Source: Myxococcus stipitatus
GTDB taxonomy: Bacteria; Myxococcota; Myxococcia; Myxococcales; Myxococcaceae
Assembly: GCF_038561935.1 (NCBI RefSeq)
Contig: NZ_CP102770.1
Span: 1,798,001 to 1,862,000, forward strand
Direction: 5' to 3'
Length of the DNA: 64,000 bases
Part shown: piece after piece, positions 17,274 through 26,100 of the stretch
How positions within the stretch are numbered: position 1 is the stretch's first letter
How the letters are laid out: each line of letters begins with the position of its first letter
Notes under the pieces: model-generated
The model's database searches: none
What the model saw: only the letters and a program-made list of their open reading frames with translations
Told to the model about the DNA's origin: nothing
Translations under genes and position numbers: made by a program

Positions 17274-18917
17274 GGTGTCTCCGCGGGCGCTCGCAGGGGC
17301 TGCCGTGGAGGGAAGGAGGCGACGCCTCGCGAGCCGCCGCCTGTTCGGGAGGGTGGGGCGCCACCATGGGTGTTGGAATGAAGCCAGCCACGCCGGTCCA
17401 ATGCCCGACAGTCGATGGCCAGCTGCATGTCTGTCTCCTCGATGCGGCCATGTCCTTCCAGGTCCGCGCGAGTCAGTGCCAGCTTGAGGAGCCGGTCATG
17501 CGCGCGTGCCGACAGTCCGTGATGCCGCACCGCCAGCTCCAGCATCCGCTCCGCGCGAGGGCTCAACACGCAGTGGCGCCGCAGCAGGTGTGAGGGGAGC
17601 TGGGCGTTGCAATGCACCTGGGCCTCTGCTGCGTAGCGTTCTCGCTGGCGTTGCCTGGCTGCCTCCACGCGTTCCCGGTGGTGGCGACTGGTGGACTCCT
17701 GGGGCTGTTCGCGGGCCAGGTGGTGGTACTCCACGGGGCGCGTTTGCAGCGTGATGTCGACACGGTCCAGCAAGGGCCCGCTGACGCGCGCGTGGTAGTC
17801 GAACACGCGATGCTCCGGACACGTGCAGGTGTGTCCCGGCACGTTGAAGTAGCCACAGGGGCACGGGTTCATCGCCGCCACCAGCATCACCCGGCACGGA
17901 TAGCTCAGATTCTGATTGGCCCTCGCGAGGTGGATGACGCCTTCCTCCAGAGGCTGCCGCAGGACCTCGAGCACGTTGCGGCGGAACTCCGGCAGCTCAT
18001 CGAGGAACAACACGCCATGGTGCGCCAGGGAAAGCTCCCCAGGGCGCGCCGTGGGACCTCCTCCAACGAGTCCCGCGTCGGAGAGCGTGTGGTGGGGTGC
18101 TCGAAAGGGGCGCTCTTGCACCAAGGCATGGCTTTCGTTGAGCAGGCCCAGCACTGAGTAGACCTTCGTCACCTCGAGCGATTCGGAGAAGGTCATCGCC
18201 GGGAGGATGCTGGGGAGTCGGCGCGCCAGCATCGTCTTGCCCGAGCCCGGAGGGCCGCACATGAGCAGGTTGTGCCCTCCGGCGGCCGCCAGCTCCAATG
18301 CCAGCTTGAGCTCTGGCTGACCTCGGACGTCCGCCATGTCCGCTCCGGCCCCCTGCCCAGACGTCGCCGCAGAGGGGCTGCCGCGCCGGAAAGGGGGAAT
18401 GAGCCGCTCACCCTTCAGGTGGTCCACCGCGTCGCGCAGGCTCGCGACGGGGAACACCGTCAACCCCTCGACGAGCGCCGCCTCGGCGGCATTGGCCACG
18501 GGCACCATGACTCCGTCGAAGCCCTTGTCCCGTGCCGCCACCGCGAGCGGCAGGACCCCCTTGATGGGCTTGAGTGAGCCATCCAAGGACAGCTCCCCTC
18601 CGAAGAGATAGCGGCCCATGGCGCTGTCCTCGAGCAGCCTGGCGGCCGCGAGGACACCCAAGGCGATGGGCAGCTCGAAGGCCACACCATCCTTTCGTAG
18701 GTCCGCGGGAGCCAGGTTCACGGTGACGCGCTTCTGTGGAAGCTCGAAGCCCGTGTTCTTGAGCGCGGAGACGACCCGCACCTTCGACTCCCGCACCGCG
18801 CCTTCCGGCAGCCCCACCACGTTGAAGTAGGGGAGGCCGAGCGCCATGTCGACCTCGCACTCCACCACCACCGCGTCGATTCCCATCAACGCCCCCGACC
18901 GCACTCGCGCCAGCATC
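17201..18917 (-). CDS. comM: YifB/ComM-family Mg-chelatase-like AAA+ ATPase
   Basis: ComM is a hexameric branch-migration helicase aiding integration of transformed DNA. The order is an N-terminal Lon-like ChlI domain (residues 1-170), the AAA+ core with Walker A GPPGSGKT and Walker B LFLDELPEF, a Cys-rich insert NPCPCGYFNVPGHTCTC, and a C-terminal Mg_chelatase_C domain ending near LDRRGW. ATG 18917 has a strong GGAGGGTGGG site on the minus strand. About 60 Gly/Ser/Pro-rich residues follow the usual family end and overlap the ndh tail by 73 nt. recA lies nearby, consistent with a recombination role. Confidence 0.92.
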
Positions 18918-19139
18918 CCACCCTCCCTCCACCGTCCCGCGCCGCATTCAGCAACTGGCGTACCGCCGCCCTCCACCGCGCGAGCCTGCTTCATCCAATC
19001 CCCTGGAGCGGATGCCCATCCAGGGTGGAGTGCTCAGGGGTTTCAGGCCCACTGGATTAGTGAAGGGGCCTCTAGCCAGGGCGGGTGGCTCTTGGGTACC
19101 TTGGCGGGTATCTGGGGACGAATCGGGGGAGATGAATCA

Positions 19140-19781
19140 ATGGGGTTGCAGGGGAGCCGTCGACGTCCGGTCCGCATTCGCAGGGCCGACATGAAGCGAA
19201 GCCAGCGGATGAAGGTCGCCTTCGGAGTGTTCCGCTTCTGCCTCTACGGCATGGTGGGCATCAGCTCGGAGATCTTCTTCTACAACCTGGTGCGTCTCTC
19301 CCGGGACGTGCCTTTCCTGGGAGCGCTGTTCCAGTTCCAATGGCAGGTCGATGACCGGCTGGGGCTCAACGGCATCTGGCATACGCCGGCCGTCACCGCC
19401 TACGGACAGTGCTCGCTGTGGATGTTCCTCATCTACGGCGTCGCATGTTTCTTCTTCGTGGAGCCTGTCTTCAGGCGGATGCTCTACCTGCACGCCGGTC
19501 TTCGGGCGACTGTGTATGGGATTGGCATCCTGCTCTTCGAGGCCTTCAGCGGCCTCGTGCTCGAGCGGCTGACCGGCTACCGCATCTGGTACTACGCGGA
19601 CGCGGGCGCCATCTTCGGGCAGATGACGTCGCTCTACATCCTGCCCATCTGGATGCTGACCGGCCTCATCGCCGAGTTCATCTACAGGGAGCTGATGGAC
19701 CCGGACCTGATGGCGGCCTTGGAGTCTCCGCTCCCCGCCACGCCCGAGGAGACCGAGGCCTCCTTCCAGCTGATGCGGTAG
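19140..19781 (+). CDS. Small polytopic membrane protein
   Basis: 213 residues with a basic N terminus (GSRRRPVRIRR) and four or five hydrophobic helices: FRFCLYGMVGISSEIFF, SLWMFLIYGVACFFFVE, YGIGILLFEAFSGLVL and LYILPIWMLTGLIAEFIY. The pattern of a helix ending VLERLTGYRIWYY followed by a Pro-containing helix recalls PF06541-type putative ABC transporter permeases, but similarity is weak and I do not assign a function. ATG 19140 follows GGGGAGA at good spacing; ATG 19191 is an alternative. The 3' end overlaps the convergent DUF2378 gene by 100 nt. Confidence 0.75.
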   Translation: MGLQGSRRRPVRIRRADMKRSQRMKVAFGVFRFCLYGMVGISSEIFFYNLVRLSRDVPFLGALFQFQWQVDDRLGLNGIWHTPAVTAYGQCSLWMFLIYGVACFFFVEPVFRRMLYLHAGLRATVYGIGILLFEAFSGLVLERLTGYRIWYYADAGAIFGQMTSLYILPIWMLTGLIAEFIYRELMDPDLMAALESPLPATPEETEASFQLMR

Positions 19782-20305
19782 GTGCAGGCGTGGCCGTCGT
19801 AGTTGGATGGCTCCACGCGTACTTCCTGGGCTCCGGCGACACGGAGCCCCGCATGGATGATGCCGGCGGTGAAGTCAGGGTAGGCCCCCACTTCGTTCAT
19901 CCACAGCTCGAACTGGGTGGGGGAGAGCTCCGAGAGCTTCGACTCGGTGTAGTTGTTGCCCGCCCGGAAGTTCTGCGTGGCCCGCATGAGCGTCCTGCGG
20001 GGCCCCAGCACGCGCAGCAGCGACAGCACCGCGCGGCCAAGCATCGTCTCCCGGAAGCCCTCGATGTAGGCTTCGCCCAGCTTCCATGTGCCCTGGGCCA
20101 CGGAGTCCCGAGGGAACAGCTCCTCCGCGGCGATGCGCAGGAAGACCATCCAGGACTCGAAGGAGTAGGCGGGACGGAGTTTCTGGTCCACATCGAGCCC
20201 CGCCTGCCTCAGGCGCTCCTTGCAGGCGGGCGTCAGCCGCCCCTGCAGCGCGCGGAGGAAGAGGGCTTCGATGGTCTGCTCAAAGACGAGAAGCTCGTCA
20301 GCCAT
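19682..20305 (-). CDS. DUF2378 (TIGR02265) family protein
   Basis: 207-residue soluble protein of a paralogous family largely confined to myxobacteria. Typical segments are TIEALFLRALQGRLTP at the N terminus, the middle block LGEAYIEGFRETMLGRAVLSLLRVLGPRRTL, and the end FTAGIIHAGLRVAGA followed by YDGHACTYRISW. No catalytic motif is evident and the role is unknown. The final ~20 residues after the conserved core are Ser/Gly-rich and lie antisense to the membrane protein gene (100-nt overlap), so they may have been added by stop-codon drift. Confidence 0.8.
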   Translation of the reverse strand: MADELLVFEQTIEALFLRALQGRLTPACKERLRQAGLDVDQKLRPAYSFESWMVFLRIAAEELFPRDSVAQGTWKLGEAYIEGFRETMLGRAVLSLLRVLGPRRTLMRATQNFRAGNNYTESKLSELSPTQFELWMNEVGAYPDFTAGIIHAGLRVAGAQEVRVEPSNYDGHACTYRISWKEASVSSGVAGSGDSKAAIRSGSISSL

Positions 20306-20355
20306 GAGGAGTGAACTCTAGCCGACGAGCTTCTCATTGTGAACCGCGACTCCAA

Positions 20356-20376
20356 CCCGGAGCGTAGGACTCCGGG
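20356..20376 (-). terminator. Probable terminator of the tonB-exb operon
   Basis: A 7-bp perfect stem (CCCGGAG / CTCCGGG) with a 7-nt loop lies 10 nt beyond the last exbD stop on the minus strand. No strong T-run follows. Confidence 0.5.
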
Positions 20377-20385
20377 AGGAGGTAC

Positions 20386-20886
20386 TCAGGGGGCCGGGGT
20401 AGGCGCCGGCGTACCGGTGTCGACCTGGGTTCCCTGGATGATGGCGTTCGACGGCAGCTCGGTGGCCATGCCGAGGACCTTGGCACCCGCCGCCTTCGCG
20501 CCGTCCAGGGCCGCGATGAGCCGACCGTAGTTGGTCGCGTCGTCCGCCATGAAGAAGACGACCTTCTCGTCCGGCTTCTTCGCCGCCAGCATCCGGGTCA
20601 ACCGGGTGACGTAGTCGGCCGCGGAGATCTTCTCCGTGTTGATGGAGTAGCCGCCGTCCTTGTCCAGCAGGACCACGAGCTGCTGATCATTCGGATCCGG
20701 CGGAGGCTGGTTCTCCTCCACCTCGGTGTCCGGCACGCGCACCAGGATGTCCTTCTCCAGGAGGGGCGTGACGACCATGAAGATGATGAGGAGCACCAGC
20801 ACCACGTCCACCAGCGGCGTGACGTTGATCTCCGAGTTGGGCGGCGTCTGCGGCTTCACCCACTGTCGCTGCTTGTGGCCGGCCAT
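20386..20886 (-). CDS. exbD: ExbD/TolR-family proton channel subunit (second copy)
   Basis: 166-residue inner-membrane protein with one N-terminal TM helix. The segment SEINVTPLVDVVLVLLIIFM carries the essential proton-conducting Asp (LVD). The periplasmic domain follows. It ends in a Thr/Pro/Ala tail. With ExbB it uses proton motive force to drive TonB. The start codon overlaps the upstream exbD stop (TAATG), so the two are translationally coupled. The periplasmic domain is clearly different from the other ExbD, while the TM segment is identical. Confidence 0.93.
   Translation of the reverse strand: MAGHKQRQWVKPQTPPNSEINVTPLVDVVLVLLIIFMVVTPLLEKDILVRVPDTEVEENQPPPDPNDQQLVVLLDKDGGYSINTEKISAADYVTRLTRMLAAKKPDEKVVFFMADDATNYGRLIAALDGAKAAGAKVLGMATELPSNAIIQGTQVDTGTPAPTPAP
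20768..20832 (-). repeat. 65-nt sequence shared perfectly with the neighbouring exbD (copy 1)
   Basis: Identical base for base to 21196-21260. It encodes the TM helix and flanks of ExbD, while the rest of the two genes is strongly diverged. Gene conversion or recent homogenisation is likely. Confidence 0.8.
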
Positions 20887-21299
20887 TACTTCTTCTCCTC
20901 GACGCCGAGCGCGATCTGCTTGGCCTTGGCCTTGCGGGCCACGTCCAGCACCTTGCGCACGTCGCCCACGTTCACGGTGTTGTCACCCTTGAGCAGGATC
21001 TTCTTGCCCGGATCCTTCACCAGCTCCTGCGCGATGCGGTCCTGCAGGGCCTGCTCGTCCACCTGGTCGTTCTCCACGAACACCTTCTTGTCCGGGGTGA
21101 TGGAGACGTAGAGAGGATCCGAGTCCTTCCCCTTCTCCTTCTCGATTTCGGTGGCCTTCGGTAGCTCCACGGACTTGCCGCGCTGGAGCATGGGGGTGAC
21201 GACCATGAAGATGATGAGGAGCACCAGCACCACGTCCACCAGCGGCGTGACGTTGATCTCGCTCTTGATGCCCCCCTTGGGGCCAGCTGACATTCCCAT
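20886..21299 (-). CDS. exbD: ExbD/TolR-family proton channel subunit (first copy)
   Basis: 137-residue ExbD with the same Asp-bearing TM segment (SEINVTPLVDVVLVLLIIFM) and a Lys/Glu-rich periplasmic domain (VFVENDQVDEQALQDRIAQ...NVGDVRKVLDVARK). Translation starts at ATG 21299 or 21293 (MGMSAG); an AGGA lies upstream. It is third in the tonB-exbB-exbD-exbD operon. Two non-identical ExbDs in one operon suggest a heteromeric or alternative ExbD complex. Confidence 0.94.
   Translation of the reverse strand: MGMSAGPKGGIKSEINVTPLVDVVLVLLIIFMVVTPMLQRGKSVELPKATEIEKEKGKDSDPLYVSITPDKKVFVENDQVDEQALQDRIAQELVKDPGKKILLKGDNTVNVGDVRKVLDVARKAKAKQIALGVEEKK
21196..21260 (-). repeat. 65-nt sequence shared perfectly with the neighbouring exbD (copy 2)
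   Basis: Partner of 20768-20832 in the same orientation. It could support recombination that fuses the two exbD genes. Confidence 0.8.
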
Positions 21300-21427
21300 G
21301 CGTTTATCCTGCTTCCTGGTGGTGGAAGCCCGCCGCCCGGAGTGGCTCCGCCGACCCCTGGACTTCAGGGGCCGCGTTCAAGCCGGGAGGCGGGCCTCGG
21401 GTCGTCCCCGGGCTCGCCGGTGACTGC

Positions 21428-22111
21428 TCAGGCCGCGTGCGAGGAGCTCGCGCCGCCGCCCATGTGGCGGGCCACCACGTCGAGGAACTCGTTGGAGGAC
21501 TCGCTGATGTCCACCGAGCGAGCATCCACCCAGCCCTGCAGGAAGTTGTACGCCATCACGGCGGGGATGGCCACGAGCAGACCGAAGGCGGTGGTGATGA
21601 GCGCCTCGGCGATACCCGCGGAGATGGTGCCCAGACCGCCGGAGCCGGCCGCCGCCATGAGCTGGAACGCGTTGACGATACCCATCGTCGTGCCGAGCAG
21701 ACCGACGAACGGCGCCGTCGAGCCGACCGTGGCCAGCAGGCCCAGGCCGCGCTTCATGCTCTGCACTTCGCGCTGCGCCTGACGCTCCAGGGCGCGAGCC
21801 ACCGACTCCACCGCGACGTCCTTGTTGTTGGGGCTGATGCGGTACGCGGTGAGGCCGGAGTTGATCACACGGCCCAGGTGACCCACGTCCTTGCCCAGGT
21901 TCGTGTTGGCCGCGGTGGTCAGGTCGCCCTTCGCCAGGATGGCGCCCATCTTGGCCGCGAAGTTGCGGCTGTCGGACCGGGTCTTCCGGAAGACGATCAT
22001 CCGCTCCGCCATCACGACCAGGGACGCCACCGACATGATGGCCAGGGTGAAGATGATCATACGGGCGAACGTGCCCGTGTGGTGCCAGATATCGATGAGA
22101 GTGAATTGCAT
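21428..22111 (-). CDS. exbB: ExbB/TolQ/MotA-family proton channel protein
   Basis: 227-residue inner-membrane protein with three hydrophobic segments: one near the N terminus (RMIIFTLAIMSVASLVVM), then the conserved block LGLLATVGSTAPFVGLLGTTMGIVNAF and GIAEALITTAFGLLVAIPAVMAYNF. The block order is diagnostic of MotA/TolQ/ExbB. It forms the pentameric channel around ExbD and drives TonB. ATG 22111 has AGGAGG about 13 nt upstream. It lies 68 nt after tonB and about 130 nt before the first exbD on the minus strand. Confidence 0.95.
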   Translation of the reverse strand: MQFTLIDIWHHTGTFARMIIFTLAIMSVASLVVMAERMIVFRKTRSDSRNFAAKMGAILAKGDLTTAANTNLGKDVGHLGRVINSGLTAYRISPNNKDVAVESVARALERQAQREVQSMKRGLGLLATVGSTAPFVGLLGTTMGIVNAFQLMAAAGSGGLGTISAGIAEALITTAFGLLVAIPAVMAYNFLQGWVDARSVDISESSNEFLDVVARHMGGGASSSHAA

Positions 22112-22179
22112 GGCTTGGTTTAGCGCTCCTCCTCACGAGCGCGATGTGGTCGGCGGTGCTTCTCTACAACGCGCCCGGA

Positions 22180-22935
22180 TCAGCGCGGCAGCTTCAGGTT
22201 CAGGGTGAAGGTGTAATCCACCTGGACTGGACGTCCCTGGAACGTCACGGGCTTGTAGCGTGACGAAGTCAGTGCGTCCATGACGGCCTGCTCCATGTGG
22301 GGAAGGGGCTTGATGACTCGGCAGCGCTCCACTCGACCTTCCACGGTGATGACGCACTTGACGATCATCGTTCCCTGCACGCGCGACTCGAGCGCCTCAC
22401 GCGTGTACTCGGGCGAAGGGCCCGAGACCTTCTCGGGACGGGTCATGCCCGCGCCGAACGGCAGCACTTCGGTTCCGGTGCCGCCCAACTGGCCGCCGAC
22501 CACGCCGCCAATCACGCCACCGACGACGCCACCCACGACACCACCGGCGACGCCACCTTCAACACCACCCTCGACGGCCTCTTCGGTCGGCTCCTCGGCC
22601 GCCTCTTCAGGCTGCTCGGTCGGCTCGACCTCCTTGGGGACCTCCTTAGGGATCTCCTTGGGCTGGACGATGGCGTCCGGCTTCTTGGGCTTCTTCGGCG
22701 TCGTCTTCGGCTTGGAGGTCGCCGCGGGGGGAGGGGGCGGCGGAGGGGGAGGAGGCGGAGGGGCCATGGTGGCCTTCAGCGTCACCTCGATCTCCTTCTC
22801 CTCCTCGACCGGTGGCCTCGTGGACAGGACGTAGGCCACGACGAACAGTGCGACGTGCAGGATCACCGAGATGGTGGTTCCCACTCCGAAACGCGCTTTC
22901 GGCGTCTGACCGCGGTCAAGGACTGAATCAAACAT
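22180..22935 (-). CDS. tonB: TonB-family energy transducer with poly-Pro and Gly-Gly-Val spacers
   Basis: 251 residues. The N-terminal anchor is GVGTTISVILHVALFVVAYVL (residues ~17-38), followed by an acidic segment and a run of twelve prolines. A Lys/Pro/Glu region resembles classical TonB. A Gly-Gly-Val repeat region follows (about residues 120-150), and the C-terminal TonB_C domain (about 170-251) has YTREALESRVQGTMIVKCVITVEG-type character and ends VDYTFTLNLKLPR. It spans the periplasm to contact the TonB box of an outer-membrane receptor, presumably Oar, whose gene is divergent. It is the first gene of the operon. Confidence 0.93.
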   Translation of the reverse strand: MFDSVLDRGQTPKARFGVGTTISVILHVALFVVAYVLSTRPPVEEEKEIEVTLKATMAPPPPPPPPPPPPAATSKPKTTPKKPKKPDAIVQPKEIPKEVPKEVEPTEQPEEAAEEPTEEAVEGGVEGGVAGGVVGGVVGGVIGGVVGGQLGGTGTEVLPFGAGMTRPEKVSGPSPEYTREALESRVQGTMIVKCVITVEGRVERCRVIKPLPHMEQAVMDALTSSRYKPVTFQGRPVQVDYTFTLNLKLPR

Positions 22936-22997
22936 GTACTGTACTCCTCTTCACCAGTGGACACCCACCACGCCCCGCCCCGATGAAAGGGCGCGCT

Positions 22998-23025
22998 ACC
23001 ATACAGAAACGGGTTCCGGGTTCAA
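22998..23025 (-). promoter_or_regulatory. Putative promoter of the tonB-exb operon
   Basis: Reading the minus strand, TTGAAC (23020-23025) and TATGGT (22998-23003) are separated by 16 nt and lie about 65 nt upstream of the tonB start. The match is moderate. Confidence 0.4.
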
Positions 23026-23095
23026 GCGAGCGCGGTCAAGGAGAACTGACCTGATCGCGCAGTTGCCCCACTGGTAACCAAAAAGCAACGGTCTA

Positions 23096-23123
23096 TTGAC
23101 AACTGCTTGACCTCGGATATTTT
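23096..23123 (+). promoter_or_regulatory. Putative sigma-70 promoter of oar
   Basis: A perfect TTGACA (23096-23101), 16-nt spacer and TATTTT (23118-23123) in a locally AT-richer patch predict a start near 23130 and a ~37-nt leader before the oar ATG. Confidence 0.6.
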
Positions 23124-23166
23124 CCCCAGTCATTTTCGGTTGCAGCCCACCTTGGAGGGGTCTGGT

Positions 23167-26100
23167 ATGCACTTGAACCGAGTGCTCCGGGAAACCGGAG
23201 TTGTCCTGGCCGCAGGTCTGCTTTATGGATCGGCGGCTTTCGCGCAGTCGAGCACGATGATCGGAACGGTCATCGACTCACAGAGCCGGCAGCCTGTCGC
23301 TGACGTGGTAGTGACCGCAACCTCGCCCAACCTTCAGGGTGAGCAGATGGTGGTTACTGACGCTCAGGGCAACTACCGTATTCCCCAGCTTCCGCCGGGA
23401 ACGTACACCCTGCGGTTCGAGAAGGAGCAGTACAAGCCGTACGCGCGTTCTGACGTCCAGCTGCGCCTGAACCGCACCATCCGCGTCAACGTCGAACTGC
23501 TCCCCGAGTCCCTCGGTGAGGTGGTTGAGATCGTCGGCGCCCCGCCGACCATCGACGTGGGCTCCACGACCACGGGCGTCAACGTGGATCAGGAGTTCAT
23601 CAAGCGCATCGCGGTCGCCCGTCCGGGCGGCAAGGGCGGCGCGGCTCGCTCGTTCGAGTCCCTGGCCGAGCTGGCGCCTGGCGCCCAGAACGACCAGTAC
23701 GGTGTCTCCATCAACGGTGCGACCTCGCCTGAGAACGGCTACGTGGTGGACGGCCTGTCCACGAACGACCCGGCCTACGGCGTGAACGCCAGCCCGATGA
23801 GCATCGAGTTCGTGCAGGACGTGAACATCATCACCGGCGGTTACATGCCGGAGTTCGGTCGCTCCACGGGCGGTGTCATCAACGCGGTGACCCGGTCCGG
23901 CTCCAACGAGTTCCACGGAACGGTCTTCGCGAACTGGACCCCGGGATCGCTGGAAGGCAACCGCAAGATCGTCCGGTCGGAAGGCACGGTCATCAGCGGC
24001 CTGAACGAGCTGAAGAACCTGGGTGACTTCGGTGCCACCCTCGGCGGTCCGATCATCAAGGACAAGCTGTGGTTCTTCGCCGGCTTCACGCCGTCGTTCA
24101 CGCGCTACCAGCACACCCGTACGCTCAACGCGCTCCGTCTGGACCCGACCACGGGTGAGACGCAGACCGACTCGAGCGGCTTCTCCATCGTCGACCCGAT
24201 CCGCGGCTCGGACCGTCAGTACTACGCCGACAACCGGACGATTCAGTACATGGGCAAGCTGACGTACCTCATCAACCAGGACCACAACGTCTCGCTCGCC
24301 CTCAACGGCACGCCGACGACGACCGGTGGCCTGGGCAAGCTGTCCATCAACCCGCAGTCGGGTGCCCTGCCGGGTGCGATCACGACCCGTCCGGGTGACT
24401 TCGGCCAGCTCGAGACCAACGCTAACGCCACCGCGCTCGCCCTGAAGTACGCCGGCGCGTTCATGGAGAAGAAGGTCCTGGTCGACGCGACGTTCGGCTG
24501 GTTCCACCAGACGGCGTCCACGCTGCCCGCCGACGGCAGCAAGCTGGGCAGCAGCCAGGGTCTCGCGGGCTACTCGCGCATGCAGTACACCACGCCTCGC
24601 CGACTGACCGTCTTCGAGGGCCTGCCCGCCGGGCAGGAGGGTGCTTGCGACCCGGTCGTCGTGAACGCCGGTACGCCGGATGAGGAGATCCACGAGCGTT
24701 GCCCTGTGACGGGCTACTTCGTCGGTGGTCCGGGCTACATGAGCGACTCCACGCTGGATCGCTACCAGATCAACGCGAAGGCCACCTACCTGCTGAACGC
24801 CCTCGGCACCCACGTGCTGAAGGCTGGCGCGGACGCGGAGTTCCTGTCCTACGACCAGCTCAAGGCCTACGGCGGCGGCGTGTACTTCGCCGAAGGTGCG
24901 AACTACGGCGCGGCGAACGGCTTCGGTCCGACGTACAACAACGGCCAGCCGTACAGCGGCAACACGGTTCGCGACTTCCGTCGCTACGGCTACCAGGCGT
25001 CTCCTGACAGCCCGATCACCCAGCTGACCCAGCAGTCCAAGACCACCAGCACCACGGTGGGTGGCTTCCTGCAGGACTCCTGGTCGATCGCCAACCGCGT
25101 CACCCTGAACCTGGGTGTTCGCTACGACGTGCAGGCGATGTACGGCGGTGACGGCGAGCTGGCGCTCATCATGGGCAACCAGTGGTCGCCGCGCCTCGGC
25201 GCCATCGTCGACCCGTTCGCCAACGGCCGCACCAAGTTCTTCGTGAACTACGCTCGGTACTACGAGCAGGTTCCGCTGAACATGATGGACCGCGCGTTCC
25301 CGGGCGAGCGCCGCTACGAGGCGCGTCGCGCCTTCGCGGAGCCGGGTGAGTCTGGTGGCTGCGATCCGTCCCGCCGCGAGAGCCAGGAGACGGACTGCCG
25401 CAACCCGAACTACGTCGTCAACCTCCCCGAGGGCAACCGCAACCCGAACCGCCTCTACACGGGTGGCAAGGTCGAGAACGAGCCCATCGACCCGGACATC
25501 AAGCCGCAGTCGTCCGAGGAAGTGGTGGTCGGTGCTGAGTACGAGCTCATCGCGAACACCCGCGTGGGCGCCAGCTACACCCACCGCAACATGAACATGG
25601 TCATCGAGGACATGAGCCGCGATGACGGCAACTCGTACTTCCTCGGCAACCCGGGCAGCGGCTTCGCCAAGGAGTTCCCGAAGCCGGAGCGTAACTACGA
25701 CAACGTCACGGTCTACCTGAACCGTACGTTCTCGGACGGCTGGCTGGCCCAGGCGAACTACACCTGGTCCCGTCTGTACGGTAACTACCCCGGTCTGTTC
25801 CGCCCGGAGACGGCTCAGCTCGACCCGAACATCCTCTCGGACTTCGACCTGGTCTCCCTGCTGACCAACCGCACGGGTCTGCTGCCCTTCGACCGTACGC
25901 ACCAGATCAAGGTGTTCGGCGCGAAGGAGTTCAACTTCACCAACGCGCTGTCCGCCAGCGTCGGTGTCTCCTACCGCGGCAACTCGGGTACGCCGATCAA
26001 CTACTTCGGTGCGCACTCCCTCTACGGTGAGGACGAGTCCTTCGTCCTTCCCCGTGGCGCGGGTGGCCGGACCCCCTGGGTCAACACGATCGACTCCAAC

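Noticed and set aside
23278-26016. A ~900-codon open frame antisense to oar
   Set aside because: The strand has no start context or recognisable family. Long antisense frames are expected when GC is very high at third positions, and oar has clear domain motifs on the other strand.
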